Shown here: piece after piece, positions 37,152 to 48,900 of the stretch
Numbering within the stretch: the stretch's first letter is position 1
Layout of the letters: each line of letters opens with the position of its first letter
Origin: Siphonodentalium dalli
Lineage: Eukaryota > Mollusca > Scaphopoda > Gadilida > Siphonodentaliidae
NCBI GenBank assembly: GCA_032622095.1
Contig: CP136066.1
Coordinates: 143,435,559 to 143,499,558, forward strand
Direction of reading: 5' to 3'
Length of the DNA: 64,000 nt
The notes under the pieces: model-generated
Database searches by the model: none
Told to the model about the DNA's origin: nothing
The model's input: only the letters and a program-made list of their open reading frames with translations
Translations under genes and position numbers: made by a program

Positions 37152-38160
37152 TAATTCTGTGTCAACGGTTATAAAACTTTATATTTTTAGGCTCCTAAGA
37201 GCAATAGCTGGGAATATCAAACATATTTAGGAATTATGAAGTTGGGTATTTTTAACTGAGGTAATCAGGGTTCCAGTTATAGCTAACTAATTAGGTCTGG
37301 ATATGTCCCTGAGTATACCACACATATTATACATCATGTCGCATTACAAGTTTATAAATGTAGATTGAGGAACATAAAGTTGGAGGACCTGTATAAACTG
37401 AGGTGAGGGCGTTATGTGTAAAGAGAGCTGTAGCACACAACCAGATTGGGTGTCATGATTAATCTAATTGAAAATTAATTATTAATTAAATTAAAATGTA
37501 TTGTTTGAAGTTAATTCCCATTCATTTGTTGAGACACTTCGATATAATACTCAGTGACATGGCTATAGGGTTTCTATTGGGGGGGGGGGGTTCACTTTAT
37601 AATTTCGAACTGCACCAACTCTCCTGGAGCTGACCCATACTCCCAAAGTTGGGAAATTCCCATGAGTTAGAATTTTCCAACTGTGACCTCAAGGTTTCCA
37701 TTTGTTGAACATTTCCAATCTAACATCCCTCCCCCTAATGGTTGGAAATTTCCAACCGACTACCATTTTATCCCAAACATTTGGCCACAAGTGGAAAAAA
37801 TATTATACATTTGGTCTAAAACACATCTCAAGCTAAATGCCGTTCAGAAAATTAAACTTCAGAACAATTTCAAGTTAATTTTTGTCTGATATTTCCAACT
37901 GATAGTGTCAGCCATCAATTACTAACATTACTAACTATTCAGGGTGGGGGTTGAGACATTTTGAACGTCCTTACAACTGAATAAATGGGAATACATATGG
38001 TGTATTTCTGACTGGCATATGCTTATTATACCAGAATATCCCTATCGATGAGGAATGAACCATCGGAATGGACCATCCCAATATACACTTTCATAATTTT
38101 CTTGAAAAAAATGGCGGCAAGATTTCTACCATTATGGTTAGTATTCTTTGTTTTCTTCAC
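37152..38160. other. Intergenic DNA
   Basis: G tract at about 37580-37591, and a fragment of the CCCTTTCTTTACT family at 37960-38100. No gene recognised. Confidence 0.4.
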
Positions 38161-38163
38161 CTA

Positions 38164-38375
38164 CAGTAATGCTCTAAATAATCGACTCCTTAACCACAGC
38201 AGAATTATGTGTAACTTTTCAGGATTCAGTCGGAAATATGGCTTGTTGCCATTCATTGGAAAGCTCTCAGTGAGAGCTTTCTAATGAATGCAAAAAGCAT
38301 TATTTCCGACTAAATCCTGAAAAGTTACTCATAATTCTGCAGTGGTTAAGGAGTCGATTATTTAGGGCATTACTG
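38164..38375. mobile_element. Tc1/mariner-type hairpin MITE
   Basis: TA + cagtaatgctctaaataatc ... ggcattactg + TA, 212 bp, near-perfect arms. Confidence 0.78.
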
Positions 38376-38677
38376 TATATAAATAACTCAACCAAAAAGA
38401 TCGTGATTGAGCACCAGGTGTATCAATTTTTGCTTGATCACTATGAAAGCCAAATTTTCCTTAAAAATAAATCTGTTGGATACCCGTTTTTTGCAGTATC
38501 CGAGATGCTTTGTTGGAATAGCTCATTAGCCTAATATCTTTGAAAAATATATTAAAGACAAATGTTGAAATTGCCAGGAGTTTTGATGCCATTTTCGAAC
38601 AAATTATGACGTGGGTTACCAGCCCAAACTTTTAGAACTGAAAAAGAGAATCCAATCGAGAATCAAAGCCTTGTTAA

Positions 38678-38920
38678 CCGACCCATTCTTTACTAGATGG
38701 ATTCTCCCACTCATTTATAAAAGTGGACACTGGAATGGTCTATTATTCATCTGGAGGGGTTTTAAGGACAAATACGGTAAGCAGACAACAGATAGTAAAA
38801 GTGCAGAAGGAGTCCTATTTATTGGAGGGATTAAATGTTCAAATAATAAGTTCAACAAACGCCATTTGCTGAACATTTCATAAGGGAACTACTCATCAAT
38901 GAGTATTTAGTAAAGAAAGG
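38678..38920. mobile_element. TTAA-type MITE (CCCTTTCTTTACT family)
   Basis: TTAA at 38674. The left end is ccgacccattctttactaga and the right end gtatttagtaaagaaagg. The same body order as 32167-32414, including ctcccactcatttataaaag. The right flank is aata rather than TTAA. Confidence 0.6.
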
Positions 38921-39183
38921 AATAAACCACATAACAAATCGACAAATAAATACATAAAAATATTCTCCTATAAAGAGTTCTTCTATATATTAACAGCCAG
39001 TGGGGAAACAAATTACATTTACAATTCTAATCAAATTTGTATACAATCCCAATAAAATTTGTATACAATTACAATCAAAATATCCCATAAAATCTTATAT
39101 AGATAGATAGAGCTTGTTCACACTAAGAGGTATGATTCAGACATCATTAACGTATATGCCGTATGAGTCTGTGTTAATAATAA

Positions 39184-39281
39184 ATGGGAATAAAATAAAG
39201 TAACACCATTTAAGACTCATTTATTTTAAAAAACTCAAATGAGTCTTAAATGGTGTAACTTTATTTTATTCCCATTTACTA
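39184..39281. repeat. Perfect-looking inverted repeat
   Basis: atgggaataaaataaagt ... ttaagactcattt pairs with aaatgagtcttaa ... actttattttattcccat. Arms are about 44 bp, with a loop of roughly 10 bp. The outer word cactaagaggtatgat/tactaagaggtatcat lies on both sides in direct orientation. Confidence 0.8.
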
Positions 39282-40135
39282 AGAGGTATCATCTCACTCT
39301 TAGGGGCCTCACACAAACAGAAGCATATATGAGTGCTGGCTACCCGAGCCTGTGTGGGGCACCTGATGGGTTACTGTCACCTGCAATGCTTTGTGCTCGA
39401 AAAAAGCTTGGGTTTGGGTTTCATACAATGTCTCTGTGGTCCAATATTATTGGATGGATCATTGAGATTATTATTGAGCATTTATCGATTAAGTGAAATC
39501 GTTAATAGAATTTAGGGTGAATTTTGTTTATCCAACGTCAGATAATTTGAGTCATCCAAATAAACATGCATGTACATTTATTAATTTTATAAAAAATTTC
39601 CATCCTGCACGTTGGTTATTTGGGTCTGGACTAGATTATATTTGCTCCCTCCACTGGAAACTTGAGTATGTTTTGTTGACAAAAATTGCTGGGAGGTGTT
39701 TCTTATTTATCTGTTGCCAGCTTTATGTGCTATGATGACCGCTGTACATAATGACACACAATTTGCAGGATTGGTATTGATAAAAAACGTAATATGTCAA
39801 ATATACCTGGATCAAACACAGGATTTTACTCCTAGTATATCATGTTTGTTTATGTTTTGAAAACTGTGCTGAAGAGGGACACCGGAACAGGCATAACAAC
39901 CGACTGGATAGGATGCACCCATGTGGAAACCCCCGTTGAATGTTTATGCACATTCCGGTCAATTTCTCCATCCCATAATTGCAAATCAACAATTATAATG
40001 GTTTCAAACTGAACTTCAGGGCTTAAAACCTGACAAGAATTAGAATCAAGATTCTTAGTTAGATTCTCACTGTATCTTTTGTTATGGATTTTAAGGCCTG
40101 TACTTCACTATGATTTTAAGGCCTGTACTTGACTA

Positions 40136-40325
40136 TGATTATTTGGGTCTGCACGTTTATTCAATTTTATCAGGATTTCCACCCTGCACGTTTATTTTGG
40201 ACTGCATGTTTATTTGGGTATGCATGTTTATTTGGGTCTGCATGTTTATTTGGGTCTGCATGTTTATTTGGGTCTGCATGTTTATTTTGGACTGCATGTT
40301 TATTTGGGTCTGCATGTTTATTTGT
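40136..40325. repeat. 19-bp minisatellite
   Basis: Seven to eight tandem copies of tttgggtctgcatgtttat, with a few ttttggactgcatgtttat variants. All open frames through it are repeat artefacts. Confidence 0.9.
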
Positions 40326-40329
40326 AACA

Positions 40330-41958
40330 CTAGAGTAGCTGAACACAACATGGAAAACAAGCAACTTTCACTAAATGTCAAGTTATACTAGTAATGTTAT
40401 TGGTTTCTAATGGAAATACGAAAAATTTCTGATCCAATATCTTGTTTAGTTAATCAGTTGTGCAGTGGCACACATCATCATGACTGTCATAGGCCTGATT
40501 TGAATCTAATTTGTAGAAATGTTCAGAGCTCAAATGTATACACACTACTAAAATCATTATGACAGAAAAATCTCGGAATAAGGCTGGAGAATGCACCCAT
40601 ATGAGCAACCATAATTCAAATTAGCTAAAAATTACAATGTTTCTACAATTTCATACCATTTCACACAAAAGTTAACTGAATTTTGAAGATAAAAAGTCTA
40701 ATTTGTTGAAATCTGAAACCTGATAGTGTGAAAGAGTCATGTTTTTTCAAATTTTATAGACATACACAATTCTCAAATTCTAAAGATTTACAAATTGCTC
40801 AAATTTTACAGATGGACACAATGCTTAAATTCTATAGATGTACACAAATTTACCACAAAATTTTCACACCAACAAATAGAAAATATAAATACAATTCAAG
40901 ATGAACAATTTGCAATATATTACATTAAACATTTAAATTATTTTTAATTATTAATTATAGGAAACATTTTACATTGACAAGAATAAATTTAAATGCATAT
41001 AAATTTAAATCATTAATACTTATTTATTTTAATTTATCATAGAGAATCTGCATAATCTTTCAACAACACAGACAATTTAACCCTTCATCTATGCCAGCAA
41101 GGGACTTCAATCTTCATAGATGATGGACGAGACAAAGTGCAAAGCCATGCTTCTTCTGGCATTTATTGACCCACTTATGGCAGATCTTTTTACTTTCATA
41201 GTATGGTGAAAAGCTTACACTAGATGTACAATGATGAACAGCAACATTTGAGCAATTGAGAAATATTTGTATGTTGACTCCATTAATTCTCACTAATACA
41301 ATTTTCAAGCTCTCTAACTAACTTTTTTTCCTTTGATGTTCGAGTATTCTAATTATTCATATTTCTTATGTGAATACAAAGGTACATACCCATGATATTG
41401 CAATGTCAAATGTTGCAGAAAATTGTATTTTCAATCAAAACAAGATTATCTCGAAGCAATTATGTTGATTCCTAATTTTCAGTCATCAATGACAATGTAG
41501 AAACATGTATCAAAGTAATCAATATATTCACTCCAAGTGTGAAATAGCAGACATCTGACTCGACATTTCTTCTTTGCCAGCATCAGCCCCTGGTTGGCAT
41601 AGATGAGAGAAACCCGGTCAACCAATAGCTGGATTGAGAACAACAAATAATGTGATATGTTAGAGATAGAATAACTAAGTTCAATTTAAATAAATTGCCC
41701 ATTGTATAAATTATTGTCCGTTACATTGTATCTGTTAATGCACATAACAAAATTGACATAACAGAAATTATATTTCAATGCACACCTTATATGGTAATTA
41801 AGCATGTGTCATGACATTTCTTGTTTTCAATTGATAAAAGCTTGTATTTATGTCAATAAATGTACAGATCTATGTTCTACAGATATTACTGCTCTCGACC
41901 CTTAGTTCTGATTATGAAGATTTTATTTGCCTCCTCACAAACTGAAAGATGTAAATCA
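40330..41958. other. AT-rich intergenic DNA 3' of RNF111
   Basis: A degenerate tandem of acacaattctcaaattctaa type lies at 40760-40840. The words catctatgccagcaaggga (41087) and gccaaccaggggctgatg complement (41580-41605) may be remnants of an inverted pair. No gene seen. Confidence 0.4.
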
Positions 41959-41962
41959 TTAA

Positions 41963-42655
41963 CCCTTTCTTTACTATATGCTCATTAAAGGTACTCAATC
42001 CGATCAGACACTCCTAAATTACTATTTCTTTGTCTTTGGAACCCACCCATCAAAGCTCAGAGTGATAACATATCGATGTTTGAAATTTGCTGTTTCTATT
42101 CTATTGTTTGTGGACCAGAACTTGTCCAGAACCACGTGCTCAAATGGACAAATTGCGGTTGTAAGAAGGATAACTCTAAAATCAAGTGGTTATTATTGTT
42201 AATAGTAACCACTTGATTTTCGAGTTATCCATCTTACAACCACAATTTGTCCGTTTGAGCACGTGGTTCTGGACAAGTTCTGGTCCACAAACAATAGAAA
42301 CAGCAAACTTCAAACATCGATATGTTATCACTCTGAGCTTTGAAGGGTGGGTTCCTCGACTCGAATCAAATATTTTTTACCCCCGAAGCCAAAGAAATAG
42401 TAATTTAGGAGCTTCTGATCGGAGGATTGAGTACCTTTAACAAGTAATTCCCTTAGGAAATATTCAGACAATAAGTTTAACAAAATGGCCATTGTCGAAC
42501 ATTTCCCACCAATAATGAATATGAATCCGTCTGCACTTATCTATTATCTGTCCTCTGCTTCTATTTTCTGAACATCCCTCCAAATGAATAAAAAGGCCAA
42601 TCCAATGTATACTTTCATAACTGAATGGGAGAATCCATACAGTAAAGAAAGGGTT
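41963..42655. mobile_element. TTAA-type MITE, interrupted, next to the RNF111 stop
   Basis: TTAA on both sides (41959-41962, 42656-42659). The ends ccctttctttactatatg and catacagtaaagaaaggg are inverted. Without the insert at 41989-42436 and one TTAA it would be about 241 bp. Confidence 0.75.
41989..42436. mobile_element. Giant palindromic MITE (AGGTACTC ends) nested in the MITE
   Basis: A 448-bp near-perfect hairpin, with arms of about 210 nt and its centre near 42200. The ends are aggtactcaatccgatc and gattgagtacct, with TTAA on both sides (41985-41988, 42437-42440). Relatives are at 5940-6240 and 53818-54234. Confidence 0.75.
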
Positions 42656-42712
42656 AAGCAAATTTCAGGGGTCAAAGTTCATTTCAGTCTAATGAGACCT
42701 CTATCGATATCA

Positions 42713-42940
42713 CTACAACTCACTGGCATCAATGCCCCGAGACCCAGCCTCAATGTCGACGCGACATATAGGGCACTTTTTGTTGGTTGACAGCCATTGG
42801 TCGACACAGTCTATGTGGAACAGATGCATGCAGGGAAGCCGCCTGACGTCTTCACCATCGTCAAATTCACAGAGGCAGATGGTACATTTATCAAGCTGAT
42901 CATCTTCCTCTTCATTATCTGAATCAGATAACTTTTTAAT
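42713..42940 (-). CDS. RNF111: RNF111 last exon, RING-H2 domain and stop
   Basis: This exon has 75 codons plus TAG (42713-42715), with acceptor ttgtctcttccag. It begins [18 protein letters not shown] (acidic), then the C3H2C3 RING: CTIC, an acidic loop [21 protein letters not shown], and [11 protein letters not shown]. All eight zinc ligands are present. The tail after the RING is short ([11 protein letters not shown]). Fifty-eight bp past the stop lies a nested MITE pair, so the 3' UTR probably includes transposon sequence. Confidence 0.95.
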   Translation of the reverse strand: MKKLSDSDNEEEDDQLDKCTICLCEFDDGEDVRRLPCMHLFHIDCVDQWLSTNKKCPICRVDIEAGSRGIDASEL

Positions 42941-45900
42941 CTGGAAGAGACAATTCAAAAGGGTAAATGCTGTGGTATAAATGTCAGCCATCGAAAAACC
43001 AGAAACTAATTTTGGGTGATATCAAGGCTCAAAATAAGTGGCCAGTCAAGGTCATTGTCCGACGAAAAATAGCTTATGTCCAGTGCACTTCTGTATCGGT
43101 CAGACATTTTATCCAATGCAAATTTTTAAACAATCTGTATCAAGGAGCCACTACTGGCCAGATAGGACATTGAAAGTAAGAAATATTTCAGATCATTTCA
43201 GAGTGAATATATTTATGTCGTTTGTGGATTGCATGTGTATTTATTAATCGACATAACATTTTTGAACTTTTCAAAACAAAAATAACATAGGTTTTATCCC
43301 AGGACGCTAACGAAAATGTGCACATCATTGAGGAATAATAAGTCAATTGGAAATTTAAATAATGTCTCATACAGTACATCTGAAAATTGGACAGGCACCA
43401 TTTTGAAATGACCAACACCATCCATTTGGTGGCTGTCATTTTGACAGCCGTTAAAAAACGAGAGGCCGATCACGATCGGCAGATGTTTAACCCATACCTT
43501 GTTGATAGTGATCAGCTATTTTCAGTTTGAACGCGAAAATCCATAAGCCATAGTCTTGTCAAGATACATCCTAAGTATTGATGAGTAGAAAGAAGAACAT
43601 TCTGCAGAAAAGAATCTGCACACAGGTATGTACAGATAGAATCAAGATTATCCAAGCAAGAAAAGAATCTGCACACAGGTATTATTAAACATGTAGAATC
43701 AAGATTATCCAAGCAAGAGGATCAAGAATATCCAAGCAAGACAAGAATCTTCACATATGTATGAACAGGTAGGATCAAGATTATCCAAGCATGACAAGAA
43801 TCTGCACACATGTATTAACATGTAGAATCAAGAATATCCAAGCAAGGGGATCAAGAATATCAAAGCAAGATAAGAATCTGCACACAGGTATTAACATGTA
43901 GAATCAAGAATATCCAAGCAAGAGTGATCAAGTGTTCTCTGCAAACTATCCTTATAGATCTCAGTTGTGCAGCTTTCTCTGGTAGTTACATGTTAGGTTG
44001 TGATGTGTTGGGTCTGATAACAGATGCCTAAATAGCCTTTGCATTGAAAGTGGCTGACTGGCTGGCTCTTGTGATAACAAACAAATCATTCTCTACGTGG
44101 CAGATGACATGAAGTGATTAAAAACATATCACTTTGTTTCATTTATCAACAGGCAATCAACAGTGTTCTAAAATCTGACCCATGTCTCATTAATTTTCCC
44201 AATTGGCAGTTAGTTTAGAAAATTCCAGAGAGGATATATAAAATCAGAAGTTATGGAGTTCTCTTTAAATTTAAATTGATCAAATAACTGAACCCCAGTT
44301 GCATAAAGACACTTGAATCTCAAGATTAGCTAAATGATTTTAGCAATGTTCTAAAGCCCATTTTGGTAATTTAACCTACAAAACCCTTTATTAAACAGCA
44401 TGTTCTGTGTATTGTTGAAACTTAAAAAAAATTAGATACCATAGCTTTTATCTGCACATTGGCATAAGAGACATCAGAAAATAATATAGCCATATTAATA
44501 GCTAAGTAGTCCAAATGCATGGGATGGAATTGGTGAATATGGCTCCAAACAAATTCACCAGTACATGACAATATTTTGGACCGATTTAAACCAAATTTGG
44601 AGTGCTGACTCGGGGTACCCTTGGCGGAGTTATATTATTTATTATTTTTGTTTGTTATTTATTTAATTATTTAATTTTGTTTTGTTTTGTTAGATTGAGC
44701 AAGGAATTAAATCTAATTTTATTTTTTATTTTTTAAGAGCGAATATTTTTTCGAAAAAGGGCCATAACTCAGTTAAAAATAGTCGGATCAAACCCATATT
44801 CGAACTCGATCTGTCTTTTATGCTGAGAAATTCATATGGTTCCGATCAGATATAAAATGTTCGAGTTATCGCACCATGCGTAAAGTGTCTACAGACAGAC
44901 AGCCAGACAGACTAACGACGAGTGGTCAATCCGGATGTTTACCATACTATGGTATGGGTAAACATAAAAATTAATTTGAACCTTGGGTGACATTTTTATC
45001 AGTGAACTGTATCAGGCAGAGAAGAAAAGATACTTGGCCAAGGATAAGCAGTTGTTCGGTGTTGAGGTGAAAAACATGGCATAAAAAAGGCGAGCCTGAT
45101 ATTTTAGTGTGTAAAATCCCTTATCGCAAAACTGCCACCGAAATCCTGTGCCAGCGATCCTATGCCAACTCAGTTGATCCGGGAACACAGTGAAGTGCTG
45201 GCATCAGCAATAACATCAATATTTAATTCATCTTTAAGACATGGCGTTTTTCCTGACATTTTTAAGCATGCAATTGTTAAACCACTCCTGAAGCCAAGAT
45301 TGGACCAGAACAACTTAAAAAATTACAGGCATGTTTCAAACTTGCAATTCATCTCTAAAATGTTATAATGTGTCGTGTTGTATCAACTTCGTGATCACTT
45401 GGATAACAACAAACTCAATGAGCCATTCCAGTCTGCATACAGAAAGAATCATAGCACAGAAACGGCCTTAATATGCATCACAAGTGATCTCCTCAATGCA
45501 GCAGATGAAAGCCTTGTAACAATTGTCGCCTGTCTGGATTTGTCCGCCGCGTTCGACACAATCGATCATTCCATCCTTATTAAGCGGCTCTCTTCCACAT
45601 TTGGTTTATCGGAAACTGTTATCGATTGGTTCCAATCATATCTGACTGATCGTACACAAAAAGTACAGATTGGCGACACGTTCTCAGAACCTAAATTGCT
45701 TTTCTTCTGAGTCCTGCAAGGCTCAGTTTTAGGACATGTTTTATATTCGATGTTCGTCAAGCCGCTCGGTGATGTAATTAGATCCAATGGTGTTCGTTAC
45801 CACATGTATGCTGACGATATTCAAATGTACCTTTCTTTCCCGCCTTGCGACATAATTGAAAACTTGAAACAAATACAGGACTGTATAACTGATGTAAAAT

Positions 45901-48900
45901 CGTGGATGGAAATTAATAAACTTAAGTTAAACGAAGAAAAAACTGAGTTGATGTTATGTGGAACCGATTACCGCATTAAACACACTGACGTTCACCATAT
46001 TAAAATAGGTGATTCAGATATTCAGTTATCATCGTCTGTCAAAATTCTAGGTGTTGTTTTGGATAACATACTATCCATGAACTTACAGGTCAATTCAATG
46101 TGCAAATCCATGTTTATGGAGCTTCGTCGCATCTCGCAGTTACGGCCATATTTAACACAGACACTTGTTTCTTCATTTGTATTTTCAAAACTAGACTATT
46201 GCAATGCCATTCTCGCCGATATCACAACTGAACACTTGGATAAATTGCAAAAAGTAATTAATGTTGCTGCAAGGATTGTTTCTCGCAAACCAAAATTTTC
46301 ACATGTAACACCATTGCTACAAGAACTACACTACCTTCCTATTCGTGCACGTATAGACTACAAATGTGCGTCATTCTGTTATAAAAAATCAGAATCTAGT
46401 TCAAGCATTCACCCTGTATTGCCTCAATATTTTGATAAACTTTTAAGTATGTATGTTCCACCTACGAATCTGAGGTCAAAGGCACAAGCTCTAATGGATA
46501 TTCCATCAAAAAATTCTGAAAACTTATGGCGATAGAGCATTTGTTTCGTATGCGCCAAATGTTTGGAACTCACTGAGACACGACACAAGATTTGCAAACT
46601 CGCTGACCGAATTCAAAACTTTGTTAAAGAGTGAATTATTCTGTGTTCACTATGGGGAAGTTACCTCAGATGTTGTTTAATTATTTTGATGTATGTGTAT
46701 ATAGGTATGTGGTGTGTATAGATGTATGTATATCACGTGTGATAGAGGGCAGGGTACTAGTAGGAATGTAAGCGCTCTGGGCCATCTGGGATAAAGCGCT
46801 ATATAAAAACTATTTATTATTATTATTATTGTAAACTCCTTCCTGCGATCCTCATTTCATATGACCCACGTCCTGTCATGTGGCAGACGATAATTCATGC
46901 TGTCACCTGGTCAAGCAAGCAACAACATTTTCAGACCTGGAAATATGGTGCGGGATATTTGCAGAATGAGGTCCCCAGAGGGTGAATTTAGTGACGCTAC
47001 CCAGCACAGCAGGCCAATATTTAATACTAAATTCACCTTCTGGGGACCTCATTCTGCTTAGGCATCATCTTCTCTGGAAAGCATCTTTATTATCAAATTA
47101 ACAAGTTTTTTAGTTTCATTAAATCTGAGTCTAGGGTTCCCATAGCAAATGAGGCCATGCATAATCAGGTCCCCAGAGGATGAATTTGATGCTGCTAGTC
47201 CGCTGTGCCTGAACATGTTGACGTCATATTGTATAATGTGCACCTACATATTCTCAAAATCACTGAATAGGAGCAGTAGTTCATTATTACCTTTTTGAAC
47301 TTATGAGGCAGGGTATTCTTTTCTATAACTTGTTGACTAGCTCCTCGGTTAACATTCCCCAATCTCTCCTCCAAATGCAGCAACTCCTGTCAATAAAACA
47401 TCAATACATTCACATGATTTTAATTAAACTTTATTCAATATCGAAATTGAACAACAAAATCCATAAATGATATCAATAGCATTCACACTAAAAGATGTTT
47501 CAATTCTTAATAAACACAATGTTATTCAAACGAAATTGGAGGTGCTAAAAAAACATAGACCTGCAGATCGACGTTAGTTGCGTTTCATACTGAAAATGCA
47601 ACTAAAACAGACTAGTCAATAGTTATAGCTGTGTATACACCCATGTGGCGTATCGCCTAGTGTTGGCATACTGATAACCCATGGCTGAGATACTTTAAGA
47701 CGGACAAAAAAGTCTATAGTTTCCGCTAAAAAAAAAGATGAATAACTCTAGAATGGAAACCTGAACAAAATGATTGAACACTCCATTGAATGTCTTCATA
47801 CCAGTGAACATCCATACCAAATTTCATTGAGATCTGACAACCAATGGTTGAGATATCTGCTTGGAAAGACAAAAAAACCAACATATCCAGATAAACAAAG
47901 ATAAATAAAAGGCTGACCGACCAGAATGTCCCCTACATGGTGGCTAACTGAAGGATTGGCTATGTTCGGCATAAAAGACTTTATCAAGAAACCTCAAATA
48001 TTGAAAATCAAGAAAATTGGCAAATAACAAGCCATAGACAAAAATAGGACAAATCTGGTAATAACTCCACCAAAATGACTCTGACTGAACTCAAAATCGC
48101 ATGAGCATAGGTTCCCATTCTGTTTAACAAAAAATTGACTGGAAAATGATGGAATACAGGCTCGGACAAAAGATTCGTCCCAAGATGTGCGATTCCATGT
48201 CGAAAAATGGCAATAACTTGGCTAAAATGACTGCAGCTGAACTCAAAATCGCAGGTGAGCAGGTTCCCATGCTGGTTGACATTTGTGCAAAGTTTTTTAA
48301 ATATTGACGGAATACAGGCTTGGACAAAAATGCGTCCCAGGATGTATGATTCTAAATGACCGAATAACCGAATAGTAACCAAACTCAAAATCGCAGGTGT
48401 GCAGGTTCCCATGCTGGTTGATATATGTGCCAAGTTTTAAAAAAATTGACCAGAAAATGACGGATGGAGAATGCATGTAATCCAGTAAACCCACCATTTC
48501 CATTGGTCATGGGGGCATAACTAGCCAAAATTGTCAGTATAAATTTGAACAAGATCACCACCTGGTTCCTCAATGAAAGTGAACAAAGCAAAAAACAATA
48601 ATAATAGTGAATGGTTAATTTTATATAGAGCTCAATCTACAGTTGTCTTCTAAGACAGTTGTAGAACAAGAAATCTTATTTCTTTACTGAATTGGTGAAT
48701 ATGTTACAGTTGCTATTGACCAAAGACACTCAAGACAGAACTATTTTCATGAATAGGGATTATCACAATGAAATGAGTGATAAATTACCTCATATGAAGG
48801 TCGCTGGATGAGCATCCGACCCATTCTCATGCTTCTAGGTAGATGTGCGAATGCTGGGATAGGTGGGAATGGTGGCATGTCACCCAGAGGTGGCTACAAA

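Noticed and set aside
40110-40391. Frames with FIWVCM or NKHADP repeats
   Set aside because: All come from the 19-bp minisatellite at 40136-40325.
41079-41625. Possible inverted-repeat element with catctatgcca words
   Set aside because: The inner match is short and the flanks show no target duplication, so I left it as plain intergenic DNA.
42186-42440. 84-codon frame and its partner at 41978-42202
   Set aside because: Opposite arms of the 448-bp palindrome read in the same sense. Not a gene.
48008-48591. Overlapping minus-strand frames with NQHGNL-CDFE repeats
   Set aside because: They follow the ~130-bp intronic tandem repeat. No splice support and no known domain.
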